DNA of 64,000 nt from Helianthus annuus (GCF_002127325.2 NC_035448.2:89222753-89286752); one strand, 5' to 3'. Positions 1-12,480 are shown, numbered from the stretch's first letter. Notes: generated by a model not told the origin, from the sequence alone. Translations and numbers: made by a program.

Positions 1-1101
1 CCAAACTTGTTTTTCAGCTCAGAACAACTTCCTGCAACTTGCATCAGACTGTGAATCTGAAGATCAACCCTCCGCTTTGGTTTGTCAAAAAATAAAGCAG
101 AAATGCAAAGTTTTTTTTGAGTTTTCAAGGCAGATTCTAAACTAGAAGAGTATAACTGAAACTGAAAGACAGAATGAAAGATATCTATTTACAAACATAT
201 TTTTGGTGAGCGTGTTAGGGAATCATATCAGCTACCGACATGTTACAAGTACCGTTAAGCTTAATTCATACTCAGAATTAAACAATTCACCTAGATTGTC
301 GATATACTGATCCATTTTAAGTTTTCTCACAGATTTCAATTTATTCAGGATACGATTTAGATGTCTTATTAACTTGACTCAATCATGTGTCCCACCTTTT
401 GAATATACTCCCGTATCAAGTTCCTAGTATTCAGTCTTACAGGTGAATATACCACAGATGATATCGGTAAGGGGTTAAATGCGAGGGCCGTGAGAGCTCA
501 GGTCGATACTTCCGTATACGTAGAGAGATGACGGCTTCGACTTTTCGGTGTGTCCCCTTTAGAGGATCTTGTAATTTCAACAACAGCGACTATCAATTTT
601 ATTGTTTCATCAGCTTGCTGAGGGTGATGCTATGTTTCAAGCATTTTGCGGAAAGTATTATTCGGGGACTAGGTCAGAACTTCCATTCAGCAGAAGTCCC
701 GGAATAATACCCCAGATATCACTGAGTATAAAGACCTAGTATCTCAGGATAAGGGACCTATCAAACGAGATTTCAGGGGTTACCTATATATCCAAATAGT
801 GTTCCCCACAAAGTAAGTCTCGTTATGAATTTTTAAGTTTATATCCCGAACAAATCTATTGACTGTGTAAAAACCTATCGACACATCATTAGTGAGACTA
901 TTTAAACCTTTTAAAACTTTACAAATCTTTAGCATACCGTAACAGTCTAGCTGATGTACTATCATATTCCCTTTTTTACACCGGCTCTTTTTCATTTTTT
1001 ATTGTTTTTGGATTTTGAAATTTTATCATGTTTTTGACTTTTTGATTTTTTTAATGTTTTTGGATTTTCTAAAAAGTATATACAAATATACCTATCTCCC
1101 C
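1..1101 (-). other. Copia-1 non-coding region downstream of pol
   Basis: No convincing ORF is present. On the minus strand it begins with a purine-rich tract at 1095-1107 (reverse complement CTTTAGGGGGAGA) that includes the pol stop codon. A-rich repeats follow at about 990-1080 (T-rich on the plus strand). Then comes about 900 bp of unique sequence that reaches the window edge. Copia-2 has the same layout after its pol (14603-14690). The region should lead to an envelope-position ORF or the 3' LTR beyond the edge; neither is visible here. Confidence 0.7.
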
Positions 1102-2916
1102 CTAAAGACCAAAACATGTAAAAAATCGACAAACCATTGCAGAGTGATTATCAACATCATCTACAGTGGTATTCTCATCAACGCCAATAATTCCATCCTT
1201 CACCGACAAGGGCATCATACCATTCAGTTTTAAAAGATATTTAAAACGTGTTCTATCAAATGCTTTGGTATGTAAATCAGCGTTTTGCTCGTCAGTGTGG
1301 ATTTTCTCAATTCGTATCAACTTTTTCTCGAAACAATCGCGAATAAAGTGATGACGAATTTCTATATGTTTAGTTTTAGCGTGATGTACCGGATTTTTTG
1401 TTATATTTATTGCGGCCTCATTATCAACAAAAAGAGGAGTGTTAAGAAACTGCAAACCGTAGTCGCGCATCTGTTGCTGTATCCACAGGATCTGAGAACA
1501 ACAACTGCTGGCAGAAATGTACTCTGCTTCACATGTGGATAGCGCCACAGACGTTTGTTTCTTACACTGCCAGGTAACCAAACGAGGTCCAAAGAACTGG
1601 CATCCTGCAGTTGTTGATTTGGCATTGACTTTGCAACATCCGAAATCCGAGTCGGAATACCCTTCGAGCGTAAAGTCGCCTTTTCTAGGATACCACAACC
1701 CCAATGATGGAGTTCCCTTCAGGTAGCGTAATATCCTTTTCACAATGATCAAGTGCGAAGCTCTCAGGTTAGATTGAAATCTTGCTGCGAGGCACGTCGG
1801 ATACATAATGTCGGGTCTTGAAGCAGTTAGATACATCAATGAACCAATCATGGAACGATAAAGTGTTTCATCTGCCCTATCTCCGGTGAGATCTGGGTGA
1901 ATTCCATGATTTGTTGCTAATGGGGTTGCCGCAGGAGTAGAACCTGACATTCCGAATTTCTGTAGAATATCATGAACATACTTTGTCTGGTGTATGAAAA
2001 TTCCCTCAGGAAGTTGATCAACTTGGAGTCCCAAAAAGAATTTCATTTCCCCCATTGATGACATTTCAAACTTTTGCTTCATCGCTTGTTCAAAGTCTTT
2101 GCACAAGTTCTCGTTTGTTGACCCAAAAATTATGTCATCCACATAAATTTGTACTATCAGCAGGTGACTGTCGACTATCTTTGTGAAGAGGGTGGCGTCT
2201 ATTGTTCCCCGGATGAAGTGATTGGCTAGCAAATGCTGAGATAATGTCTCATACCTGGCTCTCGGGGCCTGGTGTAAGCCATATAACGCTTTATCCAAGA
2301 GATACACTTTGTTTTTATGGTATGGGTCGACGAAGCCCGGTGGCTGGCCGACATAGACTTCCTCCTTCACTTTGCCGTAGAGAAAGGCCGACTTCACATC
2401 AAGCTGGTAGACTTTAAAGTTTTTCCATGATGCAAATGCTAGGAAAATTCTGATTGCTTCAAGTCGTGCCACAGGAGCATACACTTCGGTAAAATCAATT
2501 CCCTCCTGCTGACTGAAGCCCTGAACAACGAGTCGAGCTTTGTTTCTTACAACTACTCCTCTGTCATCCCTCTTACACTTGAACACCCATTTGGTGTTTA
2601 TTTTCCTATGACCTTCAGGTAAATCCACCAGTTTCCAAACACCTAATTTCTCAAACTGGTTCAGCTCTTCTTGCATCGCGTTGACCCAAGATTCTTCAGT
2701 AAGCGCCTCTTTGTACGTTCGAGGTTCGATCTGCGAGATAAAACAACATAGTGAAAATTCAGTTTGTGGAGGTGCTACTGATGAATAAAAACTAGTAAGC
2801 CCTTGGTCAATTTGATGTCTGGTGCGAACTCCTGATTGAAGCTCTTCGATGATCAGCTCCTCTGGATGATATGAAAGAGTTCTGGGCATTATTTCACTCG
2901 GAACATCTACATTGCC
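1102..2916 (-). pseudogene. Copia-1 pol, reverse transcriptase and RNase H part
   Basis: This is the Ty1/copia reverse transcriptase followed by RNase H. The open stretch is 2889-1102 (595 codons counted from an internal Met). RT landmarks are [18 protein letters not shown] and the catalytic YVDD at residues 249-252 (about 2134-2145). RNase H follows with SDSDFG and LSTCEAEY, and the tether region ends in [14 protein letters not shown]. It is in the same frame as the protease-integrase ORF upstream, separated from it only by a TAA at 2917-2919. One conserved Trp of the family (APRAWY) is Arg here. The stop and this substitution mark it as inactive. Confidence 0.93.
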
Positions 2917-4620
2917 TTACAGATTAGTGACATTTTGATTTGCACCTTCTTTACTGATAGGATCTGCTTGATCTAAGATCTGGATTTGCTCCCCCTCAGA
3001 TTCTGAATCCCCATGATCAAAAGTTGGACCAACATCAGATGTTGTATCATCATTTGTTGCCGTCTGATTCTCTGGAGTTTGAGAAGTATCATCTTGTTCA
3101 CCAGCATTACTAGGACCTGCTTCATCATCATTTGAAGTTTTCTGATATTGCCTAGAATACTGTGCTGGAAATCTTTCTTCTGATGACTCATAGTTTCTAA
3201 GAATATCCAACTCATCAAAGAAGTCTTCTTCATCTTCAGGTTCTTCCATTACATCAAATGAATCCCACAACGTGTCGTAGTGGTAACGCCATGAATCTCC
3301 TGGGTTCTGAGGCGGCATCGTATTACCTTGACATTCAACATTTGCAGCTTCAATAATCCGCTTTTCACTTGGCACGAAAACACGACGCAAAGGACTTGCA
3401 TATCCAACAAATATACCCTCAATGCACTTCGGACCAAATTTTCCAAAAGGTTCTATCACCGTACAGGGTGACCCGAACGGTTCAAGATACTTCAAGTTAG
3501 GCTTGCGGTTATTGATCAATCCAAAACATGTTTTGTTGAATTTCTTGACAGTGAGAACTCTGTTGAGAGTATAGCATGCGGCGGAAACAGCTTCAGCCCA
3601 AAAATTTATTGGAAGTTTTGAATCTGTGAGCATAGTTCTGGCTGTCTCAATTAGTGTCCGGTTTTTGCGTTCTGCTACTCCATTCTGCTGCGGAGTGTAC
3701 GGAGCACTAAACTCATGCAGTATACCTCCTTCTTCACAAAATTCTTCCATCTTGTTGTTTTTTAATTCAGTACCATTATCACTTCTAATTCTTCGGATAC
3801 GCCTCTGGTATAAATTCTCAATCTTTTTGAATAACGCCATCAGACTGTCAATCGTTTCATCCTTTGTCTTCAAGAAAGATACCCAAGAAAATCTAGAATA
3901 ATCATCAGTGACGACTAAGCAATAGTAATCTCCTGTAATGCTTTTGACATTCACAGGACCAAATAAATCCATGTGAAATCTTTCCAGAGGTCGTGAAACT
4001 GAATTGACTTGCTTTTTGGGGTGTGACTTTTTCTTCTGTTTGCCTTTAATGCAACTTATACACTCCCCTTCCAGATGAAAACCTTTGATGTGAACTCCTG
4101 TAACCAGATCATTGTGCACCAAGTGATTCATTTTTTGAAGATGTATATGCCCCATCTTTCGGTGCCACAATCTTGACTCCTTCTCAGTTGCTCTTGACAC
4201 AAAACAGTGAGCCTGGCCCGTTGTTGTCGTTGCTATGCTCATATCCAATACATATAGGTCGTTGACTCTTGGTGCCCTCATGATGACCCACTCCTTAGGG
4301 ACAACAAATCCCGGTTTTAGAATCAAACATTCTTTGTCAGTGAAGTGAGTGGTATACTTTCTGTCACAGATCTGAGAAATACTTAGTAGATTATTTTCCA
4401 GCTCAGCAATGTAATTGACTCTTTCAAACGTTACAATCCCATTGGATAACGTTCCTTCACCAACAATCTGACCACCTTGATTACCCGCGAATCCAACATA
4501 TCCTCCATTTATATTCCTTACATCGTACAACAATGCAGTCTTCCCTGTCATATGTCTGGAAGCTCCACTATCCATGATCCATCTTGAAACAAGTTGTGGA
4601 AGATCCTGCATATAAGCCAA
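2917..4620 (-). pseudogene. Copia-1 pol, protease and integrase part
   Basis: This is the retroviral-type aspartic protease followed by a DDE integrase. The protease motif MDSGAS is near residues 16-21. The integrase zinc-binding domain (LWHRKMGH ... CISCIKGK) is near residues 150-200. The catalytic triad is D218 (HMDLFG), D281 (RSDNGTE) and E317 (GVAERKN), and the D281-E317 spacing is the standard D35E. An acidic, low-complexity linker (about residues 450-560) leads to a TAA at 2917-2919, after which the RT part continues in frame. The link to gag upstream is lost: 4621-4693 contains stops, and the frames on either side differ. Confidence 0.93.
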
Positions 4621-4693
4621 ACTGATTAGAACATTTCAATTAAGGATGCCGATTCATGCTTCGCGATCAAGGAAGCTCCGGCAATTCAGACGT

Positions 4694-6078
4694 TCAAGCA
4701 GATTTTGATGCTACCCAAGCCTCTTTGGACTTAGGTAACTCGAATTTGATGTGAGATTTTATTGTATAGAGTAGTGGAAAATTTTTGTCATTTAATTTCA
4801 AACTTTCTTTAGACTCAACCTCAACCTCTTTAAGTGTGAAAAACTCATCCTTTTTAGGTTGACCAGATGGTTGCTCTTTCTTAGCAACCCATTTCTTTTC
4901 AGAAACTGATTTTTCCTTTTCAAGCTTTTCATAAAGATCCAAAGGAACACTCATCTTTACCGATTTAGTAGAAGATGATTGTTTTTCCTTTTCAGAAACC
5001 TTTGGTTTTGAACCACTTGCTCTCATTTCAGCAACTTTCGGCTTCCATGTTTGTTGAGTTGTTGCGACCCGTTTGTAAAATTTATCATTTTTAATTACCA
5101 CCTTCTTTACGGGTTCAGTTTTGACTTTGGTGTTGTTATTTTTCAAACTCTTTTCTTCAACAACCAATGGAGCTTTTTCTTTCACATCATTTTTCTTCTT
5201 TTGATTTTCAACAACATCAGTCTTAGGCTTCAAGTTGGTACACTTTCGTGCAATATGCCCAACTTGATTGCATCTGAAGCATGTTCAGGTGTCAACAACC
5301 CGACTTGTGCCTTCAGACTGAGGTTGTGAGGCTTTTTCCTCAAAGAACTCTTTGTTTGATTTTGAAAAGATTTCAGGTTCTTCATTAGAAAATGAACTCG
5401 AACTGTTCACAAACACTTTCCTTTCAACAGACTTCTTGTTTTGAACATTTTTCTTCTGATAAGACTTACCCCCCTGATATCCACCCGACCAATTGCCTTG
5501 ATTGTTATTAGAAAAACGTGGAGGAATAACGGGTTTCTTGTAGTAAGCTTTATCTTTTTCAAAATTCATTTGTCTTTTTGTTTGGTTCAAACTCTTCACT
5601 TCTGTCAACTCAACTTCAATCAATTTGTAAACATTTTTCAATTTGTTGACATTTACATTCTCAATCGGAAACTCAGAATCCGAAAACAACTTATCTGAAC
5701 CCAACATCTTGTACGTGACAAGATTTGGTTCTTCATTTAAGTTGTTCTTGGACTTTTGTTTCGGAATGTATTTATCCAAGAAACATCCATCATCTTCATT
5801 TGAATCAGACTCTAAAACACTTTCTGCCATGCTTTGACAATATCAGTCTGAACACTATCATCAGATGATGATGATGAGAATGTAACATCAATCGACTCTG
5901 GAAGTTTTATTTCATCTAAATTTTCATCATCATTAACCAGCCCGGACTTTTTCTTTGAGAAATTGTTTAAAACAGGTGATGGAACTTGATGATATCCCAC
6001 TCCAGTTCCGTCCGAAAATACATCTTCGCCAGCTTTGTTTTTCCCGATGGGTTTGGGAACAATGTGCTGCAGAACAAA
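4694..6078 (-). pseudogene. Copia-1 gag, C-terminal part with second zinc knuckle
   Basis: This is the low-complexity, Lys/Ser/Glu-rich end of a long Sirevirus-type gag. A CCHC knuckle, CFRCNQVGHIARKC, lies at about 5240-5282, and an in-frame TGA at 5285-5287 sits two codons before it. Upstream, 5287-5830 is open (181 codons). A one-base frameshift near 5830 joins it to the frame of 5831-6078, which begins with the sequence that continues the gag fragment on the far side of the insertion at 20967. So there are at least one stop and two frameshifts (near 5830, and between 4621 and 4694). The 6078 border is the TSD of an inserted solo LTR. Confidence 0.85.
6074..6078. repeat. Left TSD (ACAAA) of the 451-bp solo LTR
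   Basis: ACAAA precedes the LTR start TGTTGG at 6079 and recurs at 20962-20966, directly after the LTR end CCAACA. Placing the two flanks together gives a continuous Copia-1 gag reading frame. Confidence 0.9.
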
Positions 6079-6119
6079 TGTTGGATCGTCGTTGACCCTG
6101 ATTGAGTCGATCAGAAGAG

Positions 6120-6124
6120 TCGTT
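6120..6124. repeat. Left TSD (TCGTT) of the 2.5-kb solo LTR
   Basis: TCGTT lies directly before TGTCACACC (6125), and the same TCGTT lies at 20552-20556, directly after the terminal TGTCACA. Confidence 0.9.
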
Positions 6125-6500
6125 TGTCACACCCCCAAAATCCACCTGCGGAGTATCACCGCCTGGGAGCGTGACTGACCAGGATCAAGCCACCAATCAT
6201 ATCGAACACAGCATTTAATAATAAAAGTAGATAATGTAATTCATCACAACATGATTGATGTTCAAAACCAAACTTTGTTTAAGTAGCGGAAGCATGTAAG
6301 TAAACCCAACATAAGTAATAATGTATGAAATGTCATAAGTGTTTAATTAAGCATTCAAGATCCATGCTCCACAACGACCTGCTCCTCCCTGTGCAAGCTC
6401 CATGTGTACCTAAGGTCCTGCAAGGCATGCAGCAAAGAGTCAACAACTAGTTGAGCGAGTTCACAGAAAGAAAGTTCGTAACAGTAATACGTATGTTCAT

Positions 6501-6620
6501 TTGGTGGGGGTTTCCCACATATGCATGTACTAATAGTGGGGGTTTCCCGTAATTATATATTTATTTCTAGTGGGGGATTCCCACGTTTAACCTTACTAAT
6601 GGGAGCTTCCCATGTTTATA
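6501..6620. repeat. Short repeats of GTGGGGGTTTCCCAC type
   Basis: Four imperfect copies of a self-complementary unit (about TAGTGGGGGTTTCCCAC) are spaced roughly 30-45 bp apart within the solo LTR. Confidence 0.75.
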
Positions 6621-6659
6621 CTTACTAGACTATTTGCAACCATGTGTTCTTCTTAATCC

Positions 6660-6895
6660 GAGAACAGGAATACGTACAAGGACACGTAGGATTTACGTGA
6701 GTGCCCTTCCCCGAGGACAGTGGTACGTGTGGGGTTCACGTAGGATTTACGTAAGTGTCCTTCCGACCCGGAAGACAGTAGTAGGTATTAGTTTACGTAG
6801 GTTTTACGTAAGTGTCCTCCCGACCCGGGAGACAATGGTAGATACAAGTTTACGTAGGATTTACGTAAGTGTCCTGACTACCCTGAGGACGATGG
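6660..6895. repeat. Tandem repeat of about 60 bp in the solo LTR
   Basis: About four units contain TTTACGTAGGATTTACGTAA followed by GTGTCC and a short inverted CCGACCCGG-type segment. The open frame over this stretch (6634-6918) is a by-product of the repeat and has no domain. Confidence 0.75.
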
Positions 6896-7339
6896 TTTAT
6901 AGTCTAGCAATAGTGTAAGTACGAGTAATTATCCAATTCAATTCTTCCAACCCAATTCCCACCCGGGAATCCCATGCCTTGGCTGTGTGAACTCACCTTG
7001 GTTTGCTCGGTATGCTAGGTTATGCACTCACAAGTAATCAGTCAAGTCCTATTGTATGCACGTATAATAATCAGTTTCAAATTCGCAATATTTCACATGT
7101 AATCTATGTCACAAAGTGTGTTTAAGCAATCATCTTCATGCAACACATAACAGTTATATTTCACGTTCATCCAAATATGCATCATATGGTAGAGTGCTTG
7201 GTCAATTCTAACGTAGTTAATCAATAACACGCTTTACGGATCATCAGGCTAACAACAGTTGCATGCTTTACATATCTGACGAATAACACAGTTAACACTT
7301 AACAGATTCAATCACGTAATAACATACATTCAGCTTCAC

Positions 7340-7447
7340 TTTAACATCACACAAAGTCGGACAGGCCTTGCCCTATCTAAAACTCGGACAGACAAGTGTG
7401 GGGGGGGGGGTTCCCCTGTTCAAAGGTCGGATATGGGGGTAACCCCT
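7340..7447. repeat. AACTCGGAC-type short repeats, left part
   Basis: Repeated short units built on (A)CTCGGAC or GTCGGA lie here. The same series continues at 19338-19800, on the other side of Copia-2, which inserted in the middle of it. Confidence 0.75.
7443..7447. repeat. Left TSD (CCCCT) of Copia-2
   Basis: CCCCT directly precedes the 5' LTR start at 7448 and is repeated at 19333-19337 after the 3' LTR. Confidence 0.93.
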
Positions 7448-7859
7448 TGTTGGAACCCGAAGGTTTATTCATGTAGGTTAGCATAGTTTGGGGGTTGATT
7501 ATGTACTTGTTTATTTCTTATGTTTTGGGTTAATTATGTAAGGTTTGGGCTAGTATAGTGGGTGTCGCATGGGCTTAGATTTCGGCCCAGTTGGTTTTGT
7601 ATTTAAACAACATTTACCTCATTGTTTGAGGTTGTTGTTTTGGAGAACAGTTGGGGGCGACATCAAGAAAAGGAACCGAGTTCCTATCGATCTCTTGTAT
7701 CAGTCATAGCGAGTCTTTGAATGCAAGATATCGGTTTGTGTTTTGATTATTGTTTTCATCTTGTTTATTAGTTTATATTCTTGAATCGGCTTGTGATTGA
7801 TTTCCGCGCTTTCACAAGTTAGAGTTTGATATCATTGAGAGATCCTCACGGGTTTTACA
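7448..7859 (+). repeat. Copia-2 5' LTR
   Basis: It begins TGTTGGAACCC and ends GGGTTTTACA. A TATA-like stretch (TTTGTATTTAAAC) is near 7597-7609. It is identical to the 3' LTR except at position 7733. Confidence 0.95.
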
Positions 7860-7861
7860 AT

Positions 7862-7874
7862 TGGTATCAGAGCC
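7862..7874 (+). promoter_or_regulatory. Copia-2 primer binding site (initiator tRNA-Met)
   Basis: TGGTATCAGAGCC begins two bases after the 5' LTR. It is the usual complement to the 3' end of plant initiator tRNA-Met used by Copia and many gypsy elements. Confidence 0.95.
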
Positions 7875-8159
7875 ATTGAAGCCATTCAAGGGCTCGGTTT
7901 TGATATCATTCGGATTCAAGAATCGTTTGTGCTACTGATCTATTTTGTTGCGTGTTTTTGCAGTGATATATTCAAACTGTTCATGACCGATTTATCAAAA
8001 AGTATACTGATTTTGGTTTGTTGATTTCTGAAAAAGGTGTTTGCTGAATTTACGGGAAGTTGGTGGTCAACAGATTCAAAGATTACAATATCTTTGAATT
8101 TTGGAAGTGCTGAAAAATCGGGATTGCGATTAAACAGATCTTATCGTTTATTCTTTTGC

Positions 8160-8465
8160 AGGTTTCGACTCGCAACCATCTAGTTGCGGTTCATCACGTT
8201 CTGGTTACGACTCGCAACCATCACTGTTGCGGTTCATCACGTTTTGGTTTCGACTCGCATTCACCACGGTTTCGGTTCATCCTGTTTCAGCTGCGACTCG
8301 CAACCATCAGTTCAGTCTCCACTCGCAACCAAAGCTGTTACGACTCGCAACCTCGGTTTCGGCTCATTCTGTTTTAGTTACGACTCGCAACCTCAGCAGT
8401 TACGACTCGCAACCACAGTAGATTTGACTCGCAACCCCAGCTGTTACGACTCGCAACGACACTGA
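8160..8465 (+). repeat. Array of GACTCGCAAC motifs in the Copia-2 leader
   Basis: About ten copies of the core (C)GACTCGCAAC(C) lie at irregular spacing (roughly 20-45 bp), between the primer site and the gag start at 8540. A candidate 3' splice site (TTTTGCAG, ending at 8160) sits directly before the array. The same motif family recurs at about 15776-16196, upstream of ORF3. The frames open over this stretch encode only the repeat. Confidence 0.85.
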
Positions 8466-8539
8466 TTTACGGACATTTGGACTGTTGACTTTTGGACTTA
8501 AAACAAAAATTAATTAATTAATTAACTGATTAATTAAAC

Positions 8540-11500
8540 ATGTCGTCAAACAACAGTGAATTGACTGCCCTTAATCAACAACAAGAATTGGACTCAAAGC
8601 TTGGAACTACAACACGCATTCCCAGGTTAACTGATGCTAATGATTTTCCCGAGTGGAAGTGGCGCTTTGAACAGCATCTGAAGGTTAAGGATTACAAGCT
8701 GTGGCGAAGTATTTTAAGAGGACCTAGGGAGATTATGATGGAAAGCCCCACAGAACCAGATGTCAAAATAAAGAAGCCTCGAGATCAGTACACTGAAGAT
8801 GATTTGCTCATTGTTGAAGAAGATGATCGAGCTCTTTCCTACTTAACCATGGGTTTGGGTCCTGATATTGCTATTGGTTTTCGCACCTGCAAATCTGCCA
8901 AAGAATTGTGGGATTCTCTGATCGAGGTATATGAAGGAAACGAAGACATGAAAGAGAACCGAAGAAATTTGCTGCAACAAAACTTCAACAATTTCAACCA
9001 TATTTATGGTGAAACGATAGACAATCAGATTCAGAGATTCGTGAAGCTAGTCACTCAAATGCAAATGGAAGAAATTCATACAACAAATGCATCCTCAAAT
9101 CAACAACTTCTCAATGCACTACCAAAGAGTTGGGATCATCATGTTGCTATGATCAAGAAGACAAAAGACCTAGCTAGATGCACTCTGTCAGAGATGATCT
9201 CTCACATTAAGGCATGCGAACTGGATGATAAGCAAAGAGAAACAAATTACAAGAACAGTATGCTAGCTGCTGGTTTCTCCATTGCTCCCGCCTCCTCCAA
9301 CAACAACAGCAACACAGCCTTATTGTCTCAAGGAGGCTTTCAGATGTTTCGCAATACTTCATCCGCTTCTCCAACTTCAGCAAAGGTGCACTCATCTGGA
9401 TCCTCAAATCAAGTCGTTTCTCCAGCTTCTCCTGCTTCAATTCAAAATGCTGGAAATGTCTCTACTGTTGCTCCTACCTCTGCCTCCGCTGCAAACAACG
9501 AAATGATGGCCTTCTTCGCAAATCAATCAAAAGAAAAACTGGATATAGCAGCTTCAGTGATCAACTGTCTGAATGCTTTCATTTCAGGAAAGCTTGATCC
9601 ACCAAAGTGGAGTCCTGATGATCTGACACAGATTCATCCAGATGATGTTGAAGAAATGGATATCACCTGGCAGATGGCAATGGCAGCCTTCAGAGCCCAA
9701 AAGTTTGTGAAAAGAACAGGTAAAAACAGGTGGGGAAATGCATGGAATGGAGCTGCTAAAGTACCCTTCAATCTTCGTTGTTTCAACTGTCATGAGGAAG
9801 GACACTATGCTCGAAACTGCCCGAAGCCACTTGTAAACAGAGATCAAACTCCTGCAACTCCTGCTCAACCTGCAACTCCTAATCGAGAAAGAGCTCTTGT
9901 GACCACTACAAGTATAGCAGATACTGCCGCTTCTGGAAGTCCACAGCCACAAGGATTAGCACAAGCACTGGTGGTGCAGCCCAACATCAACTTTGATTGG
10001 TCTTCAGAGATTGAGCGTCTGAACATATCAGCTCCAGAGAATCAAACTGCTACATCCAACATTGCTTTCATGACTTCAAGCGAGCATAGCCCAAAGCCAG
10101 AGGAAGAGACTGCAGCTGATGATTTTGCATTCATGACTCAAATCCTGTCAGCACCTGTCAAAGGTCTCACGAAAGAAGAGGTAATTTCTGTTTTCTGCAC
10201 TCCTGAATGTAGGGAACGAGTTGAGGCTTATAGAATTCACAACGCTGAGCTAATCGAAGACTATAATGAAATTAAATGGAAAAATTCCACTTTAACGAAA
10301 AACGAAAAACTTTTCAAAGAGAAAATCGAAGCTCAGCGTAAGGACATCGTTTAACTCAAGGACGATGTTAGTGTAGCTACGGCCCAACTCATCATAGTCA
10401 AAGAAAAACTGTGTGAGGTGACTAAAGAACTGGAGAATGTTAGGGATAAATACCAAATTAATCAGTTAAACATTAAAAAATTCGATTCCTCCAGTAAATT
10501 AGTCAAAAATCTGTGTGATCAACAATTAGCATATTCTAAAAAGAAAGGGTCGGGATTGGGTTATAATCTGACTCCTCCTCCGTACAATGATAATTACACT
10601 TATTTACCAATGACTGAGGAGGAGATGCTGAACGAAAGTAAAATGACTTATGGTTCAAATAACAACAAATCGTCTGTTCATAACAGACATGTTGAGCCAC
10701 AAAAGTCTACACCATTGAATTTTGTTCCTAAAGGCACAATTGATCCTAACGTTTCATCGTCATGTGCAGATGATAGCTCTGAAGTAAAGTGTGGTGATGT
10801 TCATGGGAGTGAACCAGTCGTTATTTCAAATGTTTCTGAACCATATTTTGAACATTATTCTGAACCAACTGAGTCTGACATTGCTTTTACTAGTTCTTTG
10901 TTTGCGTCGTTTTCAGCTTATGTTTCGTCTTGTGAGCCTGTTGTTTTGGGCAAAACGGATAATTTTTGTGTGGATGATTTGAACAATAAGTGTGGTGATT
11001 GTTTTTCAGCTAATGCTTGTGATCCTAACATCTCTAATGTTTCAGCTTGTGAAAATGTTACAGGTGAGGTCCCTTAGGATGCATTCAGTGAAACCACTTA
11101 AACGACTTCTCAAGAAAATCAAGAGTATCCTGATTCTTCTTCTGAATCTGTCTCAGTGGGTGTCCCTAATGTTGAATCTAGTGGGACCCCATTGGAAACT
11201 GTGTTAAATAATGAACCTGAATCTGTGTCACAAGATCAATGCTCTGAGGAAATGCACGTTGATGAAACTTCTTCAGGCTCAGAAAAGGAACCTGAATCAG
11301 TTTCACATGACAAATGCATTGAGGAAGAGCATGTTGTTGAGACTTCTTCTTGTTCGGGAAGTGAACCTGAATCAGTTTCAGATGATAAATGCCTTGATAA
11401 AACGCATTTGGATGAAACTCGTACATGTTCAAATTCGGAATCAAGATTAAGTAACAATGAAAAGGATGCTGATCTAAAAGAGAAATCATTAGAAGAAAAT

Positions 11501-12111
11501 TTGTCTAAAGAAAAACCACAAGTCAAACATGTTCAGAAAACTAAAACATCGAATCACACGAAATCAAGCAAACAGAGTCAAAATGTCAAGAATATTCAAA
11601 ATGTGAAACGTCAAACATGTTTTAACTGTGGCATTGCTGGTCACATTGCCAGAAATTGTGGTAAACTCCCAAGGACACCGAATAAGAAAACATCAGGGCG
11701 AAATCAGAAGGTCACTCTAACCGATATCACTGTTCGGAGTGCATGATGTCTGCAAGGACTAAGACGATGAAGAACAACTATCATCATAGGACTAGACCTT
11801 CTGATCAGGATTGGAATGCAGCCAAACGCTATAATCAATATCAGAATAGACAAACAAATTTTCAGCGTAATCGAAGTAATTCTTTTGGTAACGCTTTTGA
11901 AAGTTTCAATTCTAACTGGTCAAGACAGTTTTGGAAACCTAAAGCTAATGGCATGCAATCCAATTCAATGAAATCATATCATCAAAATGTCGCCAAAAGG
12001 AATGTTTCAAAATTTCTGAATAAAGATAATTTGGTTTGGCAGAGGGTGACGTATATCGATGCACAAGGAAAACCCAGATCCACTATGGGCTGGGTTCCTA
12101 AATCTAACTAA
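8540..12111 (+). pseudogene. Copia-2 gag
   Basis: This is the capsid/nucleocapsid polyprotein. It starts at ATG 8540, after a TTAATTAA-rich stretch. Residues about 30-240 match the UBN2-type Copia gag (WKWRFEQHLKVKDY ... LLNALPKSWDHHV). A first zinc knuckle, CFNCHEEGHYARNC, is at about 9780-9821, and a second, CFNCGIAGHIARNC, at about 11617-11658. Between them lies a polar, partly coiled-coil region with three 25-residue repeats. The frame is broken by TAA at 10352-10354, TAG at 11075-11077, TAA near 11107 and a frameshift near 11743. Fragments 8540-10354, 10418-11077 and 11156-11746 are in one frame. Confidence 0.9.
11213..11437 (+). repeat. Three 75-bp tandem repeats inside gag
   Basis: Units start at 11213, 11288 and 11363. 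Each encodes about 25 residues beginning EPESVS and ending in a Ser-rich ETSS or TRTCS stretch. The period of exactly 75 bp keeps the frame. Confidence 0.85.
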
Positions 12112-12122
12112 TCCCGCTAATC

Positions 12123-12480
12123 GTGCAGGAACAGCTGTGGAGGACTACCGTGCGCCTCTGGTACACGGATAGTGGCTGTTCCAGGCACATGACAGGAGAC
12201 CTATCCCAACTGGTAAATGTCAAAGAGTTTAATGGTGGATATGTATCATTTGCGGGAGGAGAGTCAGGCAGAATCACGTTAAAAGGAACTGTTCGAAACG
12301 GTGTCTTAAGCTTTGAAAATGTTAATTATGTTCCAGAACTGAAACACAATCTGTTAAGTATTTCGCAGATCTGTGATCGAGGGAATTCAGTTCATTTCAC
12401 GAAGAAGGGATGTCATGTTCTTAAGCCTGGGATTGTAATTCCAGAAGACTGGTTCTTAATGACAGCTGAAAGAAAGAGAA
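12123..12480 (+). pseudogene. Copia-2 protease remnant
   Basis: It contains the aspartic protease motif YTDSGCSRHMTG and the conserved continuation GGYVSFAGG ... LLSISQICDRG. The usual text stops after WFLMTAERK (about 12475). The next recognisable pol sequence, GPDWLYDY, is what normally follows the integrase. The GAG-pre-integrase domain and the whole DDE core are therefore missing, and the frame also changes at the junction. Confidence 0.88.

Noticed and set aside
7862..7874. tRNA gene at the TGGTATCAGAGCC sites
   Set aside because: Only the complement of a tRNA 3' end is present at each site, next to an LTR: these are primer binding sites.
8156..8465. Overlapping ORFs and a CRISPR-like look of the GACTCGCAAC array
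   Set aside because: The motif is only about 10 bp with irregular spacing and lies inside a plant retrotransposon leader; the ORFs exist in several frames because of the repeat.
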